DNA from: Syntrophomonadaceae bacterium
GTDB taxonomy: Bacteria; Bacillota_D; Dethiobacteria; DTU022
Assembly (NCBI GenBank): GCA_003551865.1
Contig: PUNU01000207.1
Span: 1 to 5,856 of the forward strand
Length of the DNA: 5,856 bases
Reading direction: 5' to 3'
This document shows, in pieces, positions 1-5,856 of the stretch. Every line of letters begins with the position of its first letter. The first letter of the stretch is position 1. The translations under genes and the position numbers were made by a program. Below the pieces are notes generated by a model. That model was given only the letters and a program-made list of their open reading frames with translations. It searched no databases and was not told the DNA's origin.

Positions 1-2
1 AA

Positions 3-1160
3 TACCGGGGTTGGTTTCGAATTATCCGCGACGATTATTATCAACTTTATACCGATACCCGAGGCGGCACCGGTTATCCTGACAATGTCGCCTCCTATCT
101 AACGGAAGGAACCCGCTTTGAAGCAGTCGGGGCTTCCGGAGATTATTACCGGGTCAGGCTGGAAGAAAACGAGACCTACCTACTTCATAAGGAAGCGGTT
201 CGTGAATTGGAAGACAAAGATTCTCTTGATCCGGCTCTATCAGCATTGGAACTTGCCGAGACCGGGGAAAAAGTAAGCCTGCGCTTCAATGCTTCTGAAC
301 GGTTTCCCTTCCTGATCGACAGCGGCACAGATCAGCTTGCCGTCAAACTATACGGGGTAGAAAAAGATGAGGATTTGTCGATGCCGGAACTGTCCGGCCC
401 GGTACAGGAGCTTACCCTGGAACCAATGGCAGCGGAACCCAATGCCCTGGTTTTGACCGTAAAGCTTGATAAAAAAATTACCGGTTTTAACCCTTCGTGG
501 GAAGACACCGACCTGGTGCTCAATCTCGACAGGCCCCCGGAAGTTGACGTAGAAAACCCACTAAAAGGTAAAACCATCGTCTTCGATCCCGGCCATGGTG
601 GAGAAGACCCGGGAGCACCCGGACCGGGTGATCTCCATGAAAAAGATGTAGTGCTGGCCATGAGTCTGTATCTTGAAGAGCTTTTAACTGCCGGAGGGGC
701 AAATGTGATCATGACCCGCACTGAAGATGAGGATGTGGGTCTCTATGATCGCCCCCTGGCAAAATATATCAATGAAACTGATATTTTCATAAGCATTCAC
801 GCCAACGCCCACGGCCATGGCGCAAATGCCGTAGATACCCACGGGATAATGACCCTCTACAACTACGATCATAATGAGAAACTGGCCGATATCATGCTGG
901 ACACGGTATCTGAAGAGATGGACCTGCCGGCTCTGTACACCTGGAAAAGAAATATTGCGGTAACCAGGCATACGCAATTTCCCTGTGTTTTGGTTGAAGC
1001 CGGATATATGATGCACCCTGTGGACAACTGGCATATTCTTCATCCAAGGGAGCAGAAAAAGTTTGCCGGGGCGATGAAGGAAGGCATTAAAGAGTATTTC
1101 CTTTCCCTTGATGAGAATAATGACAGTTCAATCGATGGGAACAATAGCAGTGGTAGGTAA
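3..1160 (+). CDS. N-acetylmuramoyl-L-alanine amidase, Amidase_3 family (5' end outside the window)
   Basis: This zinc-dependent peptidoglycan hydrolase should cut the bond between N-acetylmuramic acid and L-alanine in the cell wall, so it is expected to act outside the membrane. The reading frame is open from the first full codon at base 3, so the gene begins upstream; 385 codons are visible. TTG at 207 is an internal Leu codon, not a start. Bases about 75-200 encode an SH3-like segment (GTRFEAVGASGDYYRVRL), followed by a beta-rich middle segment reminiscent of AMIN-type domains (about 250-540). The catalytic domain runs from about 560 to 1110. It shows DPGHGG (zinc His at 594-596), HEKD (zinc Glu at 639-641), SIHANA (zinc His at 798-800) and LVEAGYM (catalytic Glu at 996-998). 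A short polar Asn/Ser-rich tail follows. The signal peptide, if any, lies off the window. No clear terminator follows the stop. The family call is firm; the exact role (cell separation, sporulation or germination) cannot be told. Confidence 0.93.
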   Translation, partial: YRGWFRIIRDDYYQLYTDTRGGTGYPDNVASYLTEGTRFEAVGASGDYYRVRLEENETYLLHKEAVRELEDKDSLDPALSALELAETGEKVSLRFNASERFPFLIDSGTDQLAVKLYGVEKDEDLSMPELSGPVQELTLEPMAAEPNALVLTVKLDKKITGFNPSWEDTDLVLNLDRPPEVDVENPLKGKTIVFDPGHGGEDPGAPGPGDLHEKDVVLAMSLYLEELLTAGGANVIMTRTEDEDVGLYDRPLAKYINETDIFISIHANAHGHGANAVDTHGIMTLYNYDHNEKLADIMLDTVSEEMDLPALYTWKRNIAVTRHTQFPCVLVEAGYMMHPVDNWHILHPREQKKFAGAMKEGIKEYFLSLDENNDSSIDGNNSSGR

Positions 1161-1281
1161 AAACCGTAATCGCCCATACACATTTCGTCAGGCAAGGCCT
1201 TTCCAACTGGAGTATAGGTATTGGCTTCATTTAGGATTTCATCTTTGGGTAATTGCTCAATATACAATTAAAATGATAGTA

Positions 1282-1309
1282 TTGGTTGTAAAACAACCGA
1301 TTATATGCT
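1282..1309 (+). promoter_or_regulatory. Candidate sigma-A-type promoter for copA
   Basis: TTGGTT (1282-1287) and TATGCT (1304-1309) are separated by 16 bases, 47 bases upstream of the copA start codon. The match to consensus is weak (3/6 and 4/6), but the position is right and the copper-operator-like palindrome sits exactly over the expected start point near 1316. An alternative pair is TTGCTC (1253-1258) and TAGTAT (1277-1282) with an 18-base spacer. The promoter is inferred and not demonstrated. Confidence 0.4.
1284..1298. repeat. Short palindrome between the putative copA promoter boxes
   Basis: GGTTGT-AAA-ACAACC is a perfect 6-base inverted repeat with a 3-base centre. It lies in the spacer between the candidate -35 and -10 boxes of copA. 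MerR-family activators such as CueR bind palindromes in this location, but their promoters usually have 19-20 base spacers and this one has 16. It could be a second regulator site or chance. Confidence 0.35.
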
Positions 1310-1314
1310 ACCAT

Positions 1315-1331
1315 TTACCCTGAAAGGGTAA
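1315..1331. promoter_or_regulatory. Probable CsoR-type copper operator upstream of copA
   Basis: TTACCCT-GAA-AGGGTAA is a perfect 7-base inverted repeat. Its core, TACCC-N5-GGGTA, has the same layout as the operator of the Bacillus subtilis copZA operon bound by the Cu(I)-sensing repressor CsoR, as I recall it. It ends 25 bases before the copA ATG and covers the expected transcription start of the candidate promoter, where a bound repressor would block RNA polymerase. By family knowledge, Cu(I) releases CsoR from DNA, so copA would be induced by copper. Neither csoR nor copZ is in this window, so the regulator would have to be encoded elsewhere. The symmetry is seen directly; the identity of the binding protein is inferred. 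Confidence 0.68.
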
Positions 1332-1356
1332 GGTATACAGGAAGCGAGGGAGAATA

Positions 1357-3900
1357 ATGTCCGATTCGACAAACAAAATAAAAGAAGTAATATTCGCTAT
1401 ATCAGGCATGAGCTGCACAGGCTGTGCCCAGGGCATTGAAAAAAGTTTGCAGAAAGAGCCGGGGGTATACTCGGCCCGGGTAAACTTTGCCACAGAAAAA
1501 GCTCACGTAGAATACGACCCGGAGCAACTGAAGGAGGAAGATCTGCTCAAAGTCATTGAAAAGAGCGGTTATAAAGCAAGCGTTTCCGGGGAAGAAACAG
1601 AGGTTTTAAATTACGGTATCTCCGGGATGAGCTGCTCCAGCTGTGCTATGGGACTGGAAAACACTCTTAGAAATACGTCCGGAATTATTGAGGCAAATAT
1701 CAACTTCAACACTGAGAAGGCAACCATAAAATACAAGCCGAAAGAAATTACTCCGGAAGAAGTGAAAAACATAATCCTAAAGAGCGGCTACCAGATCACT
1801 GAAGATAAAAAGGTAGCTGATGAAAAAGAGCCAAAAGACAGTGACTCGGAAAAAGTGGATCATGCCGCCAGGCGAATGTGGTTTGCCATATCCTTGGCCG
1901 GCCCGATCATGATCTTAATGATGATCCACATGTTTGTGGCAGAAATACCCTACTATCTGCCGATCATCTATGTTCTCGGGTTTCCGGTTATCTTTATAGT
2001 CGGCAAAGAAACCCATCTGGGGGCAATCAAGTCTGTTAAAAATTTAAATCCGAACATGGACACTTTGGTCAGTTTGGGTTCTCTGGTTCCTTACCTCCTC
2101 AACCTAATGGTCTTTTGGTATCCGATTACCTCTTTTGTAGAAATGGCTGTCTCCATCCTGACCCTGCACCTGGTGGGCCGGTTTCTGGAAGCAAAAGCCA
2201 AGGGCAGGGCTTCACAGGCAATTAAAAAATTACTGGAAATGGAAGCAAAAAAAGCCCGGCTTTTGGTGGATGGAAAAGAAATTGAAGTGCCTATTGAAGA
2301 AGTGGAAAGCGGCCAGGTCATGTTGGTTCGTCCCGGGGAAAAGATCCCCACCGACGGCATAGTTATCGAAGGGAAAAGCAGTGTAGACGAATCAATGGCT
2401 ACCGGGGAATCCCTGCCCGTAAACAGGGCCGAAGATGACGAAGTCATCGGTTCAACTATTAACAAGCAGGGGATTCTAAAAGTAAAAGCAACCAGGATAG
2501 GAAAAGACACTTTTCTCTCCCAGGTGGTTAAGATGGTTGAAGAAGCCCAGGGATCGAAAGTGCCGATCCAGGAATTTGCCGACCGGGTTACCGGTTATTT
2601 TGTCCCGGTAGTTATTCTAATTGCCCTTTCCGCTTTCGTTTCCTGGAACATGTTCCCTGACTTTCATATTTCCATTGTTGAATTCTTTAACTTCCCCTGG
2701 AGCAATGTTGACCTGCCCCTTTTTTCATTGGCCATACTGGCCACCATTGCAGTTCTGGTCATCTCTTGTCCCTGTGCTTTGGGGCTGGCCACTCCGACAG
2801 CAACCATGGTCGGTGGCGGCCTAGGTGCAGAAAACGGGATTTTGATCAGAAAAGGTGAAGCGATCCAGACTGTAAGGGATGTAAAAATTATCGCTTTTGA
2901 CAAAACAGGAACTATTACCAAGGGCAGGCCGGAAGTAACAGACGTAATTCCACTAAATGACACCGCCAAAAGTGACCTGCTTTTATATGCCGGAAGCCTT
3001 GAATCGGCATCAGAACACCCGCTGGGACAGGCCGTTGCTGAACAAGCAGGCAATGAGGGTTTGGATTTAAAAGAAATAGAAGACTTTTCAGCAGTCACCG
3101 GCAAGGGGGTTAAAGGCAGGGTAGAGCACAGACAAATTTTAATTGGAAGCCGCAAGTTAATGGCAGAAAGCAATATCGCATTTGAACAATATAACCGGGA
3201 AATCGAAAAACTGGAAGATGAAGCTAAAACAGCAATCTTGGTTGCTGTCGATGGCAAAGCAGCCGGGATCATTGCCGTAGCCGACACTTTGAAAGAGAAT
3301 TCTATCCCGGCGATTGCTGAATTGGAAAACATGGGAATTCGCACGGCAATGATCACGGGCGACAATAAGCGGACTGCAAATGCTATTGCCCGCAAAGTTG
3401 GAATTAGCAGGGTTCTAGCGGAAGTTTTGCCTGACGGCAAAGTAGACGAAATCAAAAAGCTGCAGGATAAATACGGGACAGTAGCAATGGTAGGTGACGG
3501 AATAAACGATGCCCCCGCTCTCAAGCAGGCCAATGTCGGAATAGCAATTGGAACCGGGACAGATATCGCCATAGAATCGGCAGATATCACTCTGGTTCGC
3601 GGCAACCCGGAAGCAGTAATCGCAGCAATCAACCTTTCCAATGCCACTTTTGGTAAAATAAAGCAAAACTATTTTTGGGCCTGGTTTTACAATGCCCTGG
3701 CTATACCGGCAGCCTTCTTCGGCTTAATTCACCCTATTATCGGGGCAGCAGCCATGGCTACCAGTTCGATGAATGTAGTTTTAAACTCTACCCGGCTTAA
3801 AAAAACAAAGATCAATCCCTCTTTTTCAATAGAAAAAGGGGCAGCGGCCAAAAAAGAGGCTGAAGTTCCGGCCGCCGCGCTGGGTAAATCCAGCCAATAA
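1357..3900 (+). CDS. copA: Copper(I)-exporting P1B-1-type ATPase CopA
   Basis: This 847-residue membrane pump hydrolyses ATP to move Cu(I) out of the cytoplasm. Two HMA metal-binding domains lead, with MSCTGC (Cys20, Cys23) and MSCSSC (Cys93, Cys96). After a charged linker (about 150-170) come membrane segments near 173-276. The actuator domain has TGES (349-352). Segments 5 and 6 lie near 413-433 and 455-485 and include the metal-path motif CPC (471-473). The catalytic domain has the phosphorylated Asp in DKTGT (515-519), the HP pair of the nucleotide domain (554-555), TGDN (667-670) and GDGINDAP (713-720). The last two membrane segments carry Tyr-Asn (778-779) and M-x-x-S-S (Met800, Ser803-804), the signature of Cu(I) rather than Zn/Cd pumps. 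A Lys/Ala-rich tail of about 30 residues is not typical of the family core. The start is supported by a GAGGGAG ribosome site at 1346-1352. It appears monocistronic, behind a CsoR-like operator. All key residues are present, so it should be active. Confidence 0.97.
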   Translation: MSDSTNKIKEVIFAISGMSCTGCAQGIEKSLQKEPGVYSARVNFATEKAHVEYDPEQLKEEDLLKVIEKSGYKASVSGEETEVLNYGISGMSCSSCAMGLENTLRNTSGIIEANINFNTEKATIKYKPKEITPEEVKNIILKSGYQITEDKKVADEKEPKDSDSEKVDHAARRMWFAISLAGPIMILMMIHMFVAEIPYYLPIIYVLGFPVIFIVGKETHLGAIKSVKNLNPNMDTLVSLGSLVPYLLNLMVFWYPITSFVEMAVSILTLHLVGRFLEAKAKGRASQAIKKLLEMEAKKARLLVDGKEIEVPIEEVESGQVMLVRPGEKIPTDGIVIEGKSSVDESMATGESLPVNRAEDDEVIGSTINKQGILKVKATRIGKDTFLSQVVKMVEEAQGSKVPIQEFADRVTGYFVPVVILIALSAFVSWNMFPDFHISIVEFFNFPWSNVDLPLFSLAILATIAVLVISCPCALGLATPTATMVGGGLGAENGILIRKGEAIQTVRDVKIIAFDKTGTITKGRPEVTDVIPLNDTAKSDLLLYAGSLESASEHPLGQAVAEQAGNEGLDLKEIEDFSAVTGKGVKGRVEHRQILIGSRKLMAESNIAFEQYNREIEKLEDEAKTAILVAVDGKAAGIIAVADTLKENSIPAIAELENMGIRTAMITGDNKRTANAIARKVGISRVLAEVLPDGKVDEIKKLQDKYGTVAMVGDGINDAPALKQANVGIAIGTGTDIAIESADITLVRGNPEAVIAAINLSNATFGKIKQNYFWAWFYNALAIPAAFFGLIHPIIGAAAMATSSMNVVLNSTRLKKTKINPSFSIEKGAAAKKEAEVPAAALGKSSQ
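3818..3841 (+). other. Strong RNA hairpin inside the copA 3' coding end
   Basis: CCTCTTTTTC (3818-3827) pairs with GAAAAAGGGG (3832-3841) around an AATA loop, giving ten pairs with one G-U wobble. It lies in codons for about residues 821-829, where the non-conserved CopA tail begins. A run of seven A (3799-3805) lies 12 bases upstream, over two Lys codons. No T run follows, so it is not a normal intrinsic terminator. The pairing is read from the sequence; any role is unknown. Confidence 0.4.
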
Positions 3901-3953
3901 CCGGTTTAATATTTTGCAGTTTATTTATTTTATCCCCATTATTGTGCATTTCC

Positions 3954-3994
3954 CATTCTTCTAGAATGTGCCTGGCAGGATATTTTTTCTTTTT
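3954..3994 (+). other. Inverted repeat followed by a T-rich tract between copA and comM; weak terminator candidate
   Basis: CATTCT-TCT-AGAATG (3954-3968) is a perfect 6-base inverted repeat. An interrupted T tract (3983-3994) begins 14 bases further on. The distance and the A+T-rich stem make this a poor intrinsic terminator for copA, but nothing better is visible in 3901-4064. TAGAAT (3962-3967) inside the repeat also resembles a -10 box for comM, without a convincing -35 box. Apart from this and the comM ribosome site, the gap holds nothing I recognise. Confidence 0.22.
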
Positions 3995-4052
3995 GGCGAA
4001 TTACAGTTTTATTCCCGGCAGCAGCCGCATTCATCATCACCGCAATTGCTTG

Positions 4053-4058
4053 AAGGAG
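4053..4058 (+). promoter_or_regulatory. Ribosome binding site that fixes the comM start
   Basis: AAGGAG stands 6 bases before ATG at 4065, an ideal Firmicutes-type Shine-Dalgarno sequence. The frame is open further upstream (ATG at 3966, TTG at 3942), but those codons have no such site. The MLAKV beginning at 4065 also matches the usual N-terminus of the YifB/ComM family. Confidence 0.85.
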
Positions 4059-4064
4059 AGTTCT

Positions 4065-5597
4065 ATGTTAGCCAAGGTGCTTTCATGTGCCATTCTGGGG
4101 ATAAAGGGTATACCGCTGGAAATTGAGGTCGATATTGCCGACGGCCTTCCCTCTTTTGATATAATCGGCCTGCCCGATGCATCAGTCCGGGAAGCTAAAG
4201 AAAGAGTCCGCGCCGCCGTGCGAAACAGCGGTTTTAGTTTTCCCTACTCCAGGATCACAGTAAACCTTGCTCCCGCCGACCTGAAAAAAGAAGGCTCCGC
4301 TTTCGACCTGGCTATTGCCGTCGGCCTTTTGGCGGCAACCGGACAAATACCCCAAAACGAAATTCTCGAGCGGGCGATATTCGTAGGAGAGCTTTCTCTC
4401 GACGGCAACCTGCGCTCTATAAACGGAACACTGGCCATGGCTTTGTCGCTGGGTGAAATTGATGATTACCGCAGTCACATACTCTACCTCCCCCATTCCA
4501 ACAGCCCCGAAGCCGCCATTGTCAACCATCTGACCGTCAAAGGATCGGCTACTTTAAAACAGGTGGCCGATCACTTTTGCGGATTCGAAGAGCTGCCCTC
4601 AACCACACCTGAATTTAATCCGCTCGAAGTAGAGTATTCACCCGGGCCCGACTTCAGCGAAGTCAAGGGCCAGGACACAGCAAAGCGGTCCCTTGAGGTC
4701 GCCGCCGCCGGGGCCCATAATGTTCTGCTCTACGGACCTCCCGGCAGCGGCAAAACGATGCTGGCCAGGCGTATCCCTTCAATTCTGCCCTCTCCAAACC
4801 TTGAAGAAATCCTGGAGATCACCAGGATCCACAGCGTGGCCGGCAGGCTCAATCCCGGAAAACCGTTGATCAGGCAGAGGCCCTTCCGCAGCCCCCACCA
4901 CAGCGCTTCAACTGCCGGGATAATCGGCGGCGGGAAAAACCCCAGGCCGGGAGAAGTGAGCCTTGCCCACCGGGGAGTGCTTTTTTTTGATGAAATGCCC
5001 GAATACAGCCGGGAAGTGCTGGAAGCCTTAAGACAGCCCCTGGAAGATCGGATGGTGACGGTAACCCGTGTATCAGCCACCGTTACCTATCCGGCCGACT
5101 TCATGTTTATAGGATCCATGAACCCCTGCCCCTGCGGCAATTTTGGCGACCCGAGGAAGGAGTGCCGCTGCAGCCCGACCCAGGTCTACAAATACCGCTC
5201 CAGGCTTTCAGGCCCTTTGATCGACCGCCTCGATATCCAGGTGGAAGTACCCGGGGTCCAGTTTGAGCAACTGCAGCAGCAGGAAGCCGGTGAGAGCTCC
5301 GCCGAGATCCGCAAAAGGGTGGAAAAAGCCCGCCTGGCCCAGCGGGAAAGGTACAAAAAAATTAGGGCCACCACCAACGCCCAGCTGCTTTCACGCCACT
5401 TCGAAAAGCACTGTCCCCTGACCGGGGAAGCGCGGCGGCTTCTGCACCAGGCTTTTCAGAGTTTAAATCTTTCGATGCGCGCCCACGACCGCATTATCAA
5501 GGTTGCCCGCACCATCGCCGACCTGGACGGTTCTGAAAAAATCGACTCCGCCCACATCGGCGAAGCGGTGCAGTACAGGAGCCTGGATCGGCAGTGA
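4065..5597 (+). CDS. comM: ComM/YifB family AAA+ ATPase (Mg-chelatase-like)
   Basis: This 510-residue protein has the family's normal length of about 500. ComM in Vibrio cholerae is a hexameric helicase that drives branch migration during integration of transforming DNA; a matching role here is inferred by homology. An N-terminal Lon-protease-like fold with no protease role covers about 1-170 (MLAKVLSCAILGI, GLPDASVREAKERVRAA, NLAPADLKKEG). The AAA+ domain follows, with Walker A GPPGSGKT (224-231), FRSPHHSAS (274-282), Walker B GVLFFDE (304-310) and a sensor region in GSMNPCPCG. Cys355, Cys357, Cys367 and Cys369 form two CxC pairs that could bind a metal. RLSGPLIDRLD (380-390) and a helical Mg_chelatase_C end complete the protein. 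Although often labelled Mg-chelatase, it is not a chlorophyll enzyme. The start follows the AAGGAG site. The stop codon lies inside an inverted repeat linked to the next gene, so the last residues (SLDRQ) may have been changed by an insertion. Confidence 0.95.
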   Translation: MLAKVLSCAILGIKGIPLEIEVDIADGLPSFDIIGLPDASVREAKERVRAAVRNSGFSFPYSRITVNLAPADLKKEGSAFDLAIAVGLLAATGQIPQNEILERAIFVGELSLDGNLRSINGTLAMALSLGEIDDYRSHILYLPHSNSPEAAIVNHLTVKGSATLKQVADHFCGFEELPSTTPEFNPLEVEYSPGPDFSEVKGQDTAKRSLEVAAAGAHNVLLYGPPGSGKTMLARRIPSILPSPNLEEILEITRIHSVAGRLNPGKPLIRQRPFRSPHHSASTAGIIGGGKNPRPGEVSLAHRGVLFFDEMPEYSREVLEALRQPLEDRMVTVTRVSATVTYPADFMFIGSMNPCPCGNFGDPRKECRCSPTQVYKYRSRLSGPLIDRLDIQVEVPGVQFEQLQQQEAGESSAEIRKRVEKARLAQRERYKKIRATTNAQLLSRHFEKHCPLTGEARRLLHQAFQSLNLSMRAHDRIIKVARTIADLDGSEKIDSAHIGEAVQYRSLDRQ

Positions 5598-5623
5598 CAA
5601 TGGGGACGGGGCAATTTTGTCAC
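5594..5623. repeat. 30-base inverted repeat overlapping the comM stop, next to the transposase gene
   Basis: GTGACAA (5594-5600) and TTGTCAC (5617-5623) are perfect 7-base inverted arms around a 16-base centre that contains GGGGACGGGG. The comM TGA (5595-5597) is part of the left arm. The repeat ends 22 bases before the ATG of a Y1/REP-associated transposase gene. From memory, similar GTGACA...GGGGACGG...TGTCAC sequences occur next to Y1 transposase genes in several anaerobic bacteria, so this is probably the element's own end or its REP-like recognition unit. It could also act as a weak hairpin after comM. The symmetry is seen; the link to the transposase is inference. Confidence 0.65.
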
Positions 5624-5645
5624 GTCAGCGAGTAGGTGATTATGG

Positions 5646-5856
5646 ATGAGTAGACAGCCCAGAATGAAAAGCGAATCGGGATTGTACCACATAATTTTCA
5701 GGGGTATAAATAAACAAAATATTTTCGAAGAAGAAAATGACTATCAAAAGTTTAAAGCACTGCTGTCCACTATTAAACAAGAATTGGGTTTTAAGTTATA
5801 CGCCTACATCTTTATGTCCAATCATGTTCATCTGCTCTTTCAAGAAAAAGAAGCAG
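5646..5856 (+). CDS. REP-associated / IS200-like Y1 transposase, N-terminal part (3' end outside the window)
   Basis: Seventy codons are visible before the window ends. The sequence has the pattern of the Y1_Tnp family: YHIIFRGINKQNIF near the start, an acidic stretch followed by a helix (EEENDYQKFKALLSTIKQE), then YAYIFMSNHVHLL with the HUH metal-binding pair (His60 and His62). These enzymes cut and join single-stranded DNA through a Tyr that would lie beyond the window. The start is ATG 5646: the frame has a TGA at 5637-5639, and an AGGTG ribosome site lies at 5634-5638. The G+C content is about 34% (72 of 211), far below the 59% sampled in comM, which suggests recent acquisition. The form MSRQPR...YHIIFRGIN resembles REP-associated tyrosine transposases (RAYTs) more than classic IS200 TnpA. 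Whether the full gene is intact cannot be judged. Confidence 0.9.
   Translation, partial: MSRQPRMKSESGLYHIIFRGINKQNIFEEENDYQKFKALLSTIKQELGFKLYAYIFMSNHVHLLFQEKEA

Noticed and set aside
207..209. TTG as the start of the amidase gene
   Set aside because: The frame is open to the left edge and the residues before it form an SH3-like segment, so this is an internal Leu and the gene is only cut by the window.
1040..1267. A 75-codon open frame on the minus strand over the amidase end and the following gap; its first half looks protein-like (PKDEILNEANTYTPVGKALP)
   Set aside because: It starts at TTG with no ribosome site, half of it is antisense to the amidase, and I recognise no family. A decayed gene fragment in 1161-1267 cannot be excluded.
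2664..3647. A 327-codon open frame on the minus strand inside copA
   Set aside because: It is antisense to the conserved catalytic part of copA, is Ser/Ala/Ile-rich as expected for a reverse shadow, and shows no recognisable motif.
3902..3908. AACCGGTT-like self-complementary sequence just after the copA stop
   Set aside because: It has no room for a loop and no T run directly after it, so it cannot form a terminator hairpin.
3968..3994. CCTGGCAGG plus a T tract as an intrinsic terminator of copA
   Set aside because: The only stem is three base pairs with a three-base loop, too weak to count as a terminator on its own.
3942..4064. An N-terminal extension of ComM from TTG 3942 or ATG 3966, with a hydrophobic and His-rich stretch
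   Set aside because: Neither codon has a ribosome binding site, while ATG 4065 has an ideal one and gives the usual family N-terminus. The open frame is probably chance.
1..5856. CRISPR arrays, tRNA or rRNA genes, riboswitches
   Set aside because: No regularly spaced direct repeats, no cloverleaf-like sequence and no recognisable RNA element were seen in the gaps, which are all under 200 bases.

Overview
The window holds four protein-coding genes, all on the + strand. Two of them are cut by the window edges. In order they are: the 3' part of a cell-wall amidase gene (N-acetylmuramoyl-L-alanine amidase, up to 1160), a complete copper(I)-exporting P1B-type ATPase gene (copA, 1357-3900), a complete ComM/YifB AAA+ ATPase gene (4065-5597), and the first 70 codons of an IS200-like Y1/REP-associated transposase gene (from 5646). 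The style of the proteins, the purine-rich Shine-Dalgarno sequences and a CsoR-type operator suggest a bacterium of the Firmicutes, probably an anaerobic Clostridia-like lineage. This is inference from protein style only; there is no rRNA or other marker in the window.

Region by region: 1-1160 encodes an SH3-like segment, a beta-rich middle segment and a zinc-dependent Amidase_3 domain of an enzyme that cleaves peptidoglycan. The first in-frame start-like codon (TTG at 207) is not the real start, because the frame is open to the left edge. The 196-base gap at 1161-1356 carries the copA control region: a weak sigma-A-like promoter, a small palindrome between its two boxes, and a perfect TTACCCT-N3-AGGGTAA palindrome over the expected transcription start. 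That last site matches the TACCC-N5-GGGTA layout of CsoR copper-repressor operators. copA has two N-terminal metal-binding domains and every expected P1B-1 motif. The 164-base gap at 3901-4064 holds no gene; it has a short inverted repeat, a T-rich tract and the comM ribosome binding site.

The comM stop codon lies inside a 30-base inverted repeat (GTGACAA-N16-TTGTCAC, 5594-5623). The transposase gene starts 22 bases after it. That gene start is about 34% G+C (72 of 211 bases), against about 59% in a sampled part of comM (107 of 180 bases at 5221-5400). This end of the window therefore looks like a small mobile or domesticated element placed against the 3' end of comM.

The genes do not form one pathway: they are cell-wall turnover, copper detoxification, and DNA branch migration or transformation, followed by a transposition-related gene. 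copA appears to be its own copper-responsive transcription unit. I see no clear evidence of a new multi-gene system. The points most worth following are the repeat fused to the comM stop next to the transposase, the CsoR-like operator with no csoR or copZ nearby, and a strong hairpin plus an A7 run in the copA tail.
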